64,000 bases of DNA, taken from NCBI GenBank assembly GCA_024500155.1, contig CM044874.1, forward strand, positions 67,938,795-68,002,794, given 5' to 3'. The first letter of the stretch is position 1, and each line of letters begins with the position of its first letter. Of this stretch, positions 10,591-20,669 are shown in pieces. A program made the translations under genes and the position numbers. Origin of the DNA: Chenopodium formosanum. Lineage: Eukaryota; Streptophyta; Magnoliopsida; Caryophyllales; Amaranthaceae. Under the pieces are notes generated by a model. It saw only the letters and a list, made by a program, of their open reading frames with translations. It did not search any database and was not told where the DNA came from.

Positions 10591-11703
10591 TTACTTCTTG
10601 CCGCCTGGAGGGACAAGAAGTTTGTTTGCATCCACCAAGTCTTGAATGACGTCCTTCAAATTCCAACATTGCTCAGTAGTGTGGCCCCTTCCTTGATGGT
10701 ACTTGCAATGGGCATTGGGATTCCATTTGGCGCTCCTTTCTTCAGGTTTTGGCTCTGGAAATGGCCCAATAGGTGTGATCAGGCCTTGACCGTAAAGGCG
10801 ATCAAAGGCCGCATCATAAGTCATTCCTAAAGGAGTGTAAGTTCTTTTCTTCTTGGGCAATGGAGTATCAAGAGCTAACACTTCATTGAGATCAACTTGG
10901 CTTATATTGTTGGTAGTATTTTCGTGCTTAGAAGACGAAGAAGAAGGATGGTCGTTCTTCTTGTTTTTCCAAGTGTTATTATTGTTACTACTAGCAGTCT
11001 TTATTAGCTCATCCTCGATATTGATGCCGATGTCGTATACAGCTTTGAAAGTGTTCAGTGGAAGAAATATGAGATGTTCCCTTTATTTATGAGTCAGATT
11101 TTGAATAAAGAGGCGAACCATCTCCCTTTCTTTGGGGGGATCTACCAAGAGTGAAGCTGTTACCCTCCACCTATTCAGGTAAGCGGTGAAGCCTTTATTC
11201 TCTTTCTGTTTGAGAATAGAGAGTTCACGTTCAGAAGTTTTAGTTTGAATGTTACACTTGTAACGATTCATGAATCTGTCGGTGACATCTTGCCAAGTCT
11301 CAGTATGCTTGGCATCTAAGGAATAAAACCATTGTTGGCAAGCATGTTCTAAGGAGAGAGGGAACACCGTAGGGAAGAGTGTTACGTCCAATCCCTTAAG
11401 AGCCATGGTTGCAGAGAACGCCTTCAAATGGAATATTGGATTATCAGTAGGCTTGAACTTTGGAATATCTGCAGTGGAGAACTTTTCAGGGAGTCTGTCC
11501 TTCACATCCAAAGGAGTGGGAGGCCGTTCCACATAAGTGAAATCCTCAGAAATCTTACTCATTTGTTCCTTCAGTTTGTCAAGGGTGGAAACAGTGACCT
11601 TGTTTTGTTCCATGGTAGTGACCCTAGTGGTAAGGGTTTCCATCATGGAAGACAGTGCCTCGATGGATTTGTTGATGTTCTGAATATCTTCTTTAGTCGC
11701 CAT
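10591..11703 (-). pseudogene. Gag of element A (Ty3/gypsy, Tat type), one stop codon
   Basis: 371 codons on the minus strand. It starts MATKEDIQNINKSIEALSSM, followed by an N-terminal coiled coil, a LPEKFSTADIPKFKPTDNP segment, and the retrotransposon gag core with ACQQWFYSL, TWQDVTDRFMNRY, LSILKQKENKGFTAYLNRWR and PPKEREMVRLFIQNLTHK. The C-terminal zinc-knuckle-like motif is CKYHQGRGHTTEQC. Gag packages the RNA and forms the particle. A TAA at 11083-11085, just after LTHK, replaces an expected Tyr (element B has LTHKYKQHL); otherwise the frame is open to the stop after PPGGKK. Element B's gag (39436-40770) is clearly the same family but has more breaks. The start was chosen by its match to MTTKEDIENINK in B. 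Confidence 0.85.
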
Positions 11704-12241
11704 TGAAAGGTGATGAATAATGGAGATGGAAAAGTTCTCTTTGAACGCCTATTAGATATGAGAGATTGTTGCGATAATGACTCGAACCGTATTAATCTAT
11801 CCTTGTTCCTTGACCAAGTACTGTGAAATAAAATAATTCACTTAATTGTTTGACTCATTGCTCAAGATAGGAAAGGAAGGAAAAAATAGACCTTTGAAAA
11901 CAGGTGTGAAAACTCCACTCATTTTTTTATTATGACGAAAAAAGGGTGCATGAACCTAATATACGATCATAAACGACCTGGTGCACGACTCGAGTCGGAA
12001 CATAAAGAAAGTGTGTGGACTATAGTTGACTCGTGAGTGACTAAGTGATGTTATAAGACTCGTGGTATGATCGTATGGCTAGACATGTGAACAATAACCA
12101 AAATGACTATGTGAGGACCAAATTAACACGGAAGACTTAAAAAAAGCTGACTGGACTTATTTCAAGGGCACCGTGACACGGAAAACTATACCGTGTCACG
12201 TGACAAGCTGCCGTGACACGGTGAACTTTCCCGTGCCACGG
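11704..12241 (-). other. Leader of element A, with four palindromic words
   Basis: Noncoding sequence between gag and the truncated 5' end. At 12170-12241 it has four CCGTG-N-CACGG-type words spaced 20 bp apart. Element B has a comparable array at a similar distance from its gag start. The words continue beyond the solo LTR at 13960. Confidence 0.6.
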
Positions 12242-12648
12242 TGTAGACACCTAAAAATGTCTCCCCAAAACCAAACCCGATGATGAACAACCTTTCACCG
12301 CCACTATTGGTCGGGTTTAATATTTAATCCCGAGAGTGCTTAAAAAAGTCGTATTTTATTAAATTCATATTTTTGAACAGTCCATGGATTAGTCTTGATG
12401 TTTGGTAAAAGCATAGTTTTAATTTCAGCCCAAACTTATTAATTAATTTTAAGCCCAAACCTTTTTTATTTTATTGTTTTATTATTTATTTTTGGCCCAA
12501 ACCTTTTATTTATTTTTATTTAATTATTTTCTTATTTTAGCCCGAATAATAAAAGTCAGAAAAGGCCCGAAATTATAAATCGGCACTTAAAAAGCCGAAG
12601 GAAATTAGGGTTAAAAATGTATTTAGACGGAAAATGGACTGGAAATTC

Positions 12649-12897
12649 CCGCGCCACGGCAGACTGCCACCATGTCACGGGAATCCTTCCCGTCTGACGG
12701 TGGGACTTCCCGTGACACGGGAGGTCTGCCGTGACACGGGACATTCCGTGTCTTTTCCGCGTAAACCCTTGACGCGTTTTTTGTCCCGTTTTCTGAAAAA
12801 TTCCCCTCGTCACGCCAGAAGTGTACCGTGTCACGGGAATGTGTACCGTCTGACGGTGGGGCTTCCCGTGTCACGGTATAGTCTGATCGTGTCACGG
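12649..12897. repeat. 20-bp-phased palindrome array in LTR U3
   Basis: Eleven-base words of form CCGTG-N-CACGG are centred near 12654, 12675, 12695, 12715, 12734, 12831, 12851, 12871 and 12892. Weaker matches sit near 12751, 12772, 12791 and 12811, so about thirteen positions keep a 20-bp step. The 9-bp spacers differ. Variants include CCGTCTGACGG, CCATGTCACGG and CCGCGCCACGG. The array ends about 60 bp before the TATA box. Confidence 0.9.
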
Positions 12898-12957
12898 GAT
12901 ACTTTTTTAGGGTTTTTATCATTTTAGGGTTCCGTGTGCCCCCTCAGCACATTTTCC

Positions 12958-12966
12958 CTATAAATA
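12958..12966 (+). promoter_or_regulatory. TATA box of the A/B-family LTR
   Basis: CTATAAATA in a GC-poor setting, followed by CCCCCTAATTTCTGATG. The same motif sits at the same place in the other LTR copies (plus strand near 35790, minus strand near 17755). Transcription would start about 30 bp downstream. Confidence 0.7.
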
Positions 12967-13959
12967 CCCCCTAATTTCTGATGTACGGGGCATCGAGTAA
13001 TTCTCTTATTTTATTTTTTCTCTTCTATGCTTTAGCCTAAACACTAGCCTACCCCTTTTCACTTCAAAATTCCTCCTTCAAGCACTCAAAGGAGTCCATA
13101 CTTCACTCGTGGTTCTATCCTTAAGCCAAGGCGTGAAAGGTAGAATTGTTAGAGGGTTTGGCCCCAAAATCAACTTTACTTAATTTAATTTAATTATTGC
13201 TTTATTATTTCCTTGAAGTTACTAACTCGTTTATTATTTTGTAGTTGCAAACAAACAGAATCAAAGTAAGAGTCATGCTCCTTTTATTTTTATTATTTTT
13301 CTAACGATTTTATGTTGTTGGAATTGTGATTAAATTGGTTTTAATATTAATGTTGTTTTATTATATTTATGATCACCATATTGCATGTTTAAAGGGAAAA
13401 TGTAATTGAAAATCACGCCTAATAAGATAATTTGGACAACCGGTTTAGGATCCTTTTTAATCTTATTATTAATTGAAGTGATCACCAATATTTTAGAATT
13501 ATGTGTGCATTAGTATTAAACCAATTTAGTTAGATAATAGTTTGGAGCGAATTGAATTATTGTTTGTATGCCTTTGAGATCACAAGAATGATTTTCAATA
13601 TAAGAATCGAGTAGAGGCCAATACGGGCGAATGTGACTCCATGACTCACTTCGTACCATCATCCCCGATCCTCCTTTCGTGGTTCCGAACCATATGGAGT
13701 TAGTAATCTCATGGATTATGAATGGGGTGTAACCTTCACGGGTCAATCATTGTTGCCTTCGTAGTCCTTTATCGTGGTTGCCTTTTTATGATCCGTGAAC
13801 TGTTTACAAGTTCCTTAAAAAACTTGTTGGCGGCTCCCTGCTTTATTTGTCCCTAATCGTTGTCCCTAATCGTAATGTCAATTCCCACTTCCTATGAGTG
13901 CCAAGCATATTCACAATATGCTTTAACGTAGGCGCACTTCGAGCGACGCCTACACACGG

Positions 13960-14240
13960 TAAACATTCCCGTGCCATGTTAAACATTCCCGTGCCACGGT
14001 AAACATTCCAGTGCCACGGTGGATTCTGACGTGGCACGGGATTTTTTTTTTTTTTTTTTGGAAATTCACCGTGCCACGGTGGAAATTTGTCGTGACACGG
14101 TAGAGTTTCCCGTGCCACGGTGGATTTTGACATGGCACGATAATTTTTTTTTTTTTTTTTTTTTTTGGAAATCCACTGTGTCACGGTGGAAATTTGCCGT
14201 GACACGGTAGAGTTTCCCGTGCCACGGTAAAGTTTCCTGT
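13960..14240. repeat. Continuation of the leader palindrome array
   Basis: About a dozen CCGTGCCACGG-type words at 20-bp spacing. Two higher-order blocks of about 130 bp each contain a long T-run (about 18 and 22 T). Joined to 12170-12241, this is one array split by the solo LTR. Here the spacers (GTAAACATTC, GTGGAAATTT) are also repeated, unlike in the LTR arrays. Confidence 0.8.
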
Positions 14241-15000
14241 GCCACAAATAAAAGAGTAAAGGAATAGAATACTTATCTGACACCAGTGTATCAGTGATAA
14301 ATGAGTTTGGTATTTTCCTATGCTTGAAGGAATCCACCGGATGATGTTTGTTGAAATGCTTTCCATGCTTGAGGAGAGCCGACTGAGGAATTTGGTAGCT
14401 TTCTAAGCCTAAAGAAACCTACCGGATGATAGTTTCCATGCCTTAGGAAAGTCGACGTATGAATTTGGTGGTTTTCTATGCTTGAAGAAATTCACCGGAT
14501 AATACTTTCCATGCTTGAGGAAAGTCGAAAGATGATGAGAGTGCAAGTCTCTGTGTATTGAGAACCTTGCGCCGTGAAATGATGGTGGTTCGATTGTTCC
14601 CGAACGTGGGTTGGTTGTAAATGGTCCGCTTGTCCCCGGACGTGGGCTGTAGATGGTCCGCTTGTCCCCGGACGTGGGCTGTAGATGGTCCGCTTGTCCC
14701 CGGACGTGGGCTGTAGATGGTCCGCTTGTCCCTAGACGTGGGCTGTAGATGGTTCGCTTGTCCCCGAACGTGGGCTATAGATGGTCCGCTTGTCCCCGGA
14801 CGTGGGCTGTAATTGAGACCTGCAAAGTAAAATTTCCCAGGGGACTCGTATAGACTATGATTGACTTGACCAACTGACTTGACCAAGTTTGATTTGACAC
14901 GACATGACATGACATGAGTATGACTTGTGATTGTGTGTGTATAGTTTGAGTGTGTGTGTGTGCAGACATAAGCAACCGAAAATGCAAATGCAAATACTCG
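14241..15000 (-). other. Second copy of the A-type 3' noncoding region, truncated
   Basis: Near-identical to 8256-8940: the hairpin array (about 14315-14535), the 32-bp repeat array (14596-14812, about seven units) and the following AT-rich DNA. No ORF. It starts and ends abruptly at 14240 and 15000, next to pieces that are not contiguous in an intact element. Confidence 0.75.
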
Positions 15001-15566
15001 AAGTGCGCCTACGTTAAAAACATGTGTAAATATGCTTGGAACTCATAGGAAGTGGGAATTGACATAATACGATTAGGGACAAGGAAAGTAGGGAGCCGCC
15101 AACAAGTTTTTTAGGAACTTGTAAACCGTTCACGGATCATAAAAGACAACCACGATAAAGGGACAACGAAGGCAACAACGATTGACCCGTGAAGGTTACA
15201 CCCCATTCATAATCCATGAGATTACTAACTCCATATGGTTCGGAACCACGAAAGGAGGATCGGGGTTGATGGTACGAAGTGAGTCATAGAGTCACATTTG
15301 CCCGTATTGGCCTCTACTCGATTCTTATAGTGAAAAGCATTCCTGCGATCTCAAAGGCATACAAACAAAATATTTAATTTGCTCCAAACTATTATTTAGC
15401 TAAATTGGTTGAATATTAATGCAACACATAATTCTAAAATATTTGTGATCACTTGAATTGAACAACAAGATTAAAAAGGAACCTAAACCGGTTGTCCAAA
15501 TTATCTTATTAGGCGTGATTTTCAATTACATATTCCCTTTAAACATGCAATATAGTGATCATAAGA
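15001..15566 (-). mobile_element. LTR fragment (U5/R part) of the A/B family
   Basis: Matches the left 570 bp of the solo LTR at 16773-18423, beginning GAAGTGCGCCTACG and lacking the terminal 10-15 bp. It stops at 15566, where copia pol sequence begins. Confidence 0.8.
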
Positions 15567-16309
15567 ATGCTAAGAAAAATCACACACCTATGGCAACAAC
15601 AACAAGACTTGATGAGGATCCACAAGGAACAAGCGTGGATCAAACTACTTACATAGGTATGATTGGTTCATTGTTATATCTACCAGCCAGTAGGCCTGAT
15701 ATTTCCTTTAGTGTTGGATTATGTGCTAGATTTCAATCTAATCCTAAAGAATCACATCTAACGGCTGTTAAGAGAATTTTGAGATACCTTAAAGGAACAA
15801 ATGACCCGTGTCTGTTCTATCCTAGAAGTGATGACTTTATGCTTAGAGGATTTACAAATGCTGACTATGCTGGTGACTTAGTCAACAAGAAAAGCACCTC
15901 AGGTATGGTCCAGTTCCTTGGCTTTTGTCTGGTTTCTTAGGGTTCTAAGAAACAAAATACTATTGCATTGTCTACTGCAGAGGCTGAGTAGGTAGCAGCA
16001 TCTGCTTGTTGCTCTCAAGTCCTTTGGATCAAACAACAGTTGCGTGACTTTGGTATTAAATTTAATTGCATTACTATCTATCGTGATAACACTAGTGCAA
16101 TTTGCATATCTAAAGATCCAGTCCATCATTCAATAGTCAAGCATATTCATATAAGGCATCATTTCCTTAAGGATAACGTTGAAAAAGGTTTGATTAAATT
16201 AGATTTATGTCAAACTGACAATAAAATTGCAGATATTTTAACAAAACCCTTGAATAGAGAAAGGCATGAGAAGATGAGAATGGAACTTGGGATGATTAAG
16301 TTAAACTAA
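15567..16309 (+). pseudogene. Copia pol, C-terminal part with RNase H
   Basis: The frame reads through the end of the reverse transcriptase (YIGMIGSLLYLPASRPDISF, HLTAVKRILRYLKGT) into RNase H: YAGDLVNKKSTSG; the ALSTAEAE segment containing the catalytic Glu; DNTSAICISKDPVHHS; and KHIHIRHHFLKD. RNase H removes RNA from the cDNA hybrid. Two stop codons lie in frame: TAG at 15938-15940, where relatives have Trp before SSKKQ, and TAG at 15989-15991, where relatives have Tyr after AEAE. The DNTSA segment follows Tyr-Arg where Cys is usual. The frame ends at LGMIKLN. Gag, protease, integrase and most of RT are absent. Confidence 0.85.
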
Positions 16310-16767
16310 GAAAAATGCATCAAGTTCCCCCAGGTATGAAACTCAAACTGACGTGCTTAATCATTGTATACTGTGCGCAAGTTTTATATGTTTAATTACA
16401 TAGTTGAGACAAGTTGTGAGCAGGAGTAATATTTATTAAGGGCTTTTAAATTTGAAAGGCATAGACTATGAAAATCCCTAATTGATTGCAGGAACCTTGT
16501 TGAATTATTCCGTGTACCAAGTTGTATTTGCAAGTATGGTTTATTGAATATTCAAAAGATAAAAATTCTTGTGTTTATCTGACTTTCAAAATTCCAAATT
16601 TTTTTTCTAAACACAAAATTCTGATGAATACGTCTAATATTCATCTCTATCTTTATTCAAAAATTTGCCTACATGCTAAACACAGTTTGCGTTTCCCTAA
16701 GCAATAAATATGAGTGTCAAATTAACTAAATTCACCTCACCTTCAAAACGACACCTCAAATATTCAC
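16310..16767 (+). other. Sirevirus spacer between pol and env-like ORF, left part
   Basis: AT-rich noncoding sequence that continues after the solo LTR at 18429. No supportable ORF or repeat. Confidence 0.5.
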
Positions 16768-16772
16768 CCCTC

Positions 16773-18423
16773 TATAGGCGTCGCTCGAAGTGCGCCTACG
16801 CTAAAAGCATGTGTGAATATGCTTGGCACTCATGTGAAGTGGGAATTGACATAATACAATTAGGGACAAGGAAAGTAGGGAGCCGCCAACAAGTTTTTTA
16901 GGAACTTGTAAACCGTTCACGGATCATAAAAGGCAACCACGATAAAGGGACAACGAAGACAACAACGATTGACCCGTGAAGGTTACACCCCATTCATAAT
17001 CCATGAGATTACTAACTCCATATGGTTCAGAACCACGAAAGGAGGATCGGGGATGATGGTACGAAGTGAGTCATGGAGTCACATTCGCCCGTATTGGCCT
17101 CTACTCGATTCTTATAGTGAAAAGCATTCCTGCGATCTCAAAGGCATACAAACAAAATATTCAATTTGCTCCAAACTATTATTTAGCTAAATTGGTTGAA
17201 TATTAATGCAACACATAATTCTAAAATATTTGTGATCACTTTAATTAAACAACAAGATTAAAAAGGAACCTAAACCGGTTGTCCAAATTATCTTATCAGG
17301 CATGATTTTCAATTACATATTCCCTTTAAACATGCAATATAGTGATCATAAAAATAATAGAATAACATCAATATTGGAAGCAATTTAACAATAATTCTAA
17401 CAATACAAAATCGTTAGAAAAATAATAGAAATAAAAGGAACATAATTCTCACTTTGATTCTATTTGTTTGCAACTACAAAATAATAAACGAGTTAGTAAC
17501 TTCGAGGAAATAATAATAAAACAATAATTAAATTAAATTAAATAGAATTGATTTGGGGCCAAACCCTCAAACAATTATACCTTTCACGCCTTGGCTTAAG
17601 GACAAAACCACGAGTAAAGTATGGACTCCTTGGAGTGCTTGAAGAAGGAATTTTGAAAGAATAAGGGTAGGCTAGTGTCTAGGCTAGAGCATAGGAGAGA
17701 GAAAAAACTAGAGAATTAATTGATGCCCCGTACATCAGAAATGAGGGGGTATTTATAGAAAAAATGTGTTGAGGGAACACACGGAACCCTAAAATGATAA
17801 AAACCCTAAAAAGTATACCGTGACACGACAAAGTGTACCATGACATGGGAAATCCCACCGTCAGACGGGAAACATTCCCGTGACACGGTGTACTTTTGTG
17901 TGACGCGGGAAATATATGTTGAACGGGAAAGAAAATGCGTTAAGGGTTTACGCGGAAAGGACACGGAAACCCCCGTGTCACGGCAGGTGTCCCATGTCAC
18001 GGGGATTCCCATCGTCTGACGGGACAGGTTCCCGTGACACGGTAGACACCTCCCGTGACGCGGGAGTCTGTGGTCTGTTTTTCCGTCAAAATTCATTTTT
18101 AACCCTAATTTCGTTCAGCATTTTAAGTGCCGATTGATAATTTCGGGCCATTTCTGATTTATTATTATTATTTGGGCAAAAAAAAAAAGAAAATAAATAA
18201 ATAAAAGGTTTGGGTCAAAATAAATAATAAAACAATAAAATAAAAAAGGTTTAGGCTGAAATTAAAAACTATGCTTTGACTAAACATCAAGACTGATCCA
18301 TGGACTATTGAATACGATTTTTTAAGCACTTTCGGGATTAAATACTGAACCCGACCAATAGTGGCGGTGAAAGGTTGTTCATCATCGGGTTTGTTTTTGG
18401 GGAGACATTTTTAGGTGTCTACA
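16773..18423 (-). mobile_element. Solo LTR (A/B family), minus strand, target duplication CCCTC
   Basis: Left end TATAGGCGTCGC (the terminal TG has become TA), right end GGTGTCTACA. CCCTC precedes it at 16768-16772 and follows it at 18424-18428, a perfect 5-bp duplication, so the insertion went into the Sirevirus element. It carries a palindrome array with centres at 17823, 17843, 17863, 17883 and 17903 (exact 20-bp step) plus a second block at about 17980-18070. A TATA box lies near 17755, all on the minus strand. Confidence 0.9.
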
Positions 18424-18524
18424 CCCTCTAAGTTACCTCCACCATAAAAGGATGTCAACCTCACCTAAATTCACACCCTCAAAAATCACCTTCTCACTCC
18501 TCACTCAGATCAAAATTTCTCTCC

Positions 18525-20098
18525 CATGGATATTTCACCAATAAACCAAGCCGAAACCAAAGCAATCCATAACCCTATTCTAGACATCACCATGGAAAAC
18601 CTACCGAAAAACACTGCCAACGAAGCCCTAGAGCCACCAAAAGTCGAATTGACCACCGAATCTCACTCTTCTCGCAAAAGGAAATCCGATGACATGCAAG
18701 ATGAAGAAGAGAGTGCTCCGAAACTGGGTGTCAATTATAGAGACAAGCCTGCGGCAATGAAAAGGCAAGAGGAATTGGCCGATCACTTTGTGACAGGTTT
18801 TGCAATGAATCTACCTTGGTGTAAGTCTGCTAAGTAGTATGAATTGCTTAATTGCTTGAGTCTAAAAACTGGGTTAATTTGATGAGTGAATGTTTTAATC
18901 AAAGCTTATATGTTGATGCTATGAAAGATTTTTGCAAGAATGTTAAGTATTATTAGGGTACTATTCATATCATAGTGTATGGGAAGGCGATTGAGTTTGA
19001 TGTAATGTATTTGGCTGAGTTGTTTGATGTGCCTAATGTTGGTTATGACATGTATTTCAAAAATAATGTCAGAAGAAATCCTCTTCCTGATGCTAATATA
19101 GATGATATTGTGGATTATGTTTGTGGTGACCCTTCTACATAAATTAAATCACAATGACCTTACCCCTCTTGATAAAATCCTGCTTAAATTTGTGTTCAAT
19201 GATATCATCCCTCGCTCACAAAAGAGGGACAGTGCCAACAAGCTTGACTCTGTCCTTATTTATTGCCTAGCCAAAAAGATCCAAATCAATTTTCCCTCTA
19301 TCATGATCCAACACCTTTCCTACCGTGTTCTAAAAGGATGGAAGGTTGGTTATGGTAACCTACTTACCTATGTGTTTGAAAGCTTTGACATTTCCTTTGC
19401 CGAAAAGGAACCCCTGCCCCTCAAAAACACTGAATACATGCAACCCATTTTCCTTGAAAACCATAAGATGAAGGTTGTGGATGGATGTTCTAAAGTTGTG
19501 CAGGAGGAAAAGGAGAAAAGGCCGAAGGAAGTAGGTGCTCCATCTGAGGGGAAGAAGAGAAGGCAATAGGGATAGTTGAGGGAGTGGTGCAAGATATTCA
19601 GGAGAATGAAGAGGAAGAGGAAAAGCAGGTTGAAGAGGTGATTGAAATAGGGGGAAGGAAGAAGAGAAAAAGCTTAAGGTTGATGAAGAAAAAGGAGAAC
19701 CCAATGCCTATCTGCATTGATATCACTGGGATGCAGGACAATTTGCAGAAAATTCCTAGCACTCCTACTTCGGGAAAGTATGAAACTGTAGGTAAATGAT
19801 TTGCAGCATTCAGTTCCCCACCAAAGGATCCCAGCAAAGATGTAAAGGAGATGAAGGAACTGCTCCTGACAGTGCTGAAGGAACAATTGCAGTTAAAGTT
19901 GAAGATGGAGAAACTGAAGAAGAGTGTACTCACTCTTGATGATGATGTAAAGAAGCTGGTCACAAGCACTGAGAAGGGGAGATTGTCCACTGTCAAGGAC
20001 ATTGTCTCTCAAATCAGCAAGAAGCTGGAGGATCTTGCAGTTGATGATGACCAAAGCATTGCTTCCTACCTGTTTTACCTTGCAGCCTTTTTATTTTG
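18525..20098 (+). pseudogene. Sirevirus env-like ORF, broken
   Basis: It starts MDISPINQAETKAIHNP with a short basic stretch (SSRKRKSDD). A TAG at 18835-18837 is followed by further stops, then a conserved core can be read (GTIHIIVYGKAIEFDVMYLAELFDVPN near 18960-19040 and LDKILLKFVFNDIIPRSQKR from about 19160). This resembles the putative plant transposon protein domain of Sirevirus env-like ORFs; the match is from memory of the family. A charged region follows (19500-19700). The C terminus is a strong coiled coil (about 19850-20060, KEQLQLKLKMEKLKKSVLTL). The role of these ORFs is unproven, and no clear signal peptide is visible. At least four stops and frame changes make it non-functional. 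Confidence 0.6.
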
Positions 20099-20651
20099 AT
20101 GAAACACTTATGTTATTTGCTTTTGTGAACAGTTTATTTTGGTCTTTAATTATTGGGCACTTTTAATTTCATTTGTTAACTTGCGAATTTGGTACATTTG
20201 GCCGATGTTTTAAATCAGTTTTGGATGATTAATATCTATGCTTATTCTTCCTATATGTTTTGTGAATGTTTGCTCTCTATGCATGCTTCTTGTCTTAACA
20301 CTAGACCACTAGATGGTGCTGTGTTATGGTATACTATTGCTTGTGTGTTGGTTTTGGATGATGCCAAAAGGGGGAAGAGATGCAAACTATCAAGGAATCT
20401 TAATCATTCTATGGTCTCTTTTCGAAATCTTCACAAACTGCCTACTCTCTACAAGCAGGTATAATGTATATACAAGTTTTTCCTTAGTTTTTCATTTTAG
20501 CATTGCTTTTATTTCTTAGTATTAGTCCCCTTTCTGCATTGTACTTTGTTTTTGCATTTTCCTTCTTAGAATATTTTTTTTTTTTGAAGAAATCCTTCTT
20601 AGAATAGGTTAGATTTCTTTTTTTCCTTGTAAGTAAGTTTGGTTTGTTTGT
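20099..20651 (+). other. Sirevirus 3' noncoding region
   Basis: T-rich sequence between the env-like ORF and the polypurine tract. Short open stretches have no recognisable content. Confidence 0.5.
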
Positions 20652-20669
20652 CATCATCAAAAAGGGGGA
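20652..20669 (+). other. Sirevirus polypurine tract
   Basis: CATCATCAAAAAGGGGGA, the usual Sirevirus form of this primer site, directly before the 3' LTR. Confidence 0.75.

Larger units (their letters stand above)
7437..12241 (-). mobile_element. Element A: Tat-type LTR retroelement with gag only, no pol
   Basis: Read on the minus strand: leader (12241-11704), gag (11703-10591), about 2.5 kb of noncoding DNA rich in inverted repeats, a polypurine tract (8122-8108), then the 5' part of the 3' LTR (8107-7437). No protease, RT, RNase H or integrase is present. The gag frame ends with a stop after PPGGKK where the related element B continues. This matches the published idea of gag-only terminal-repeat (TR-GAG) elements that depend on a relative for pol. 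The 5' LTR is not adjacent: the leader is interrupted at 12241 by a solo LTR and then passes into rearranged pieces. Confidence 0.6.
12242..13954 (+). mobile_element. Solo LTR (A/B family), 1713 bp, target duplication CACGG
   Basis: It begins TGTAGACACC and ends CGACGCCTACA, matching the 5' LTR of element B (35098-37984). The 5-bp sequence CACGG occurs immediately before (12237-12241) and after (13955-13959), so this is a complete solo LTR left by recombination between the two LTRs of a full element. It was inserted inside the palindrome array of element A's leader. It carries its own array (12649-12897) and a TATA box (12958-12966). Confidence 0.9.

Noticed and set aside
12649..12897. A CRISPR array
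   Set aside because: Regular spacing and palindromic units suggest one at first sight, but the repeat is 11 bp, the spacers 9 bp, the host is a plant and no cas-like gene exists.
19360..20002. Ser/Phe-rich minus-strand frames opposite the env-like ORF
   Set aside because: Antisense shadows of the charged and coiled-coil coding sequence.
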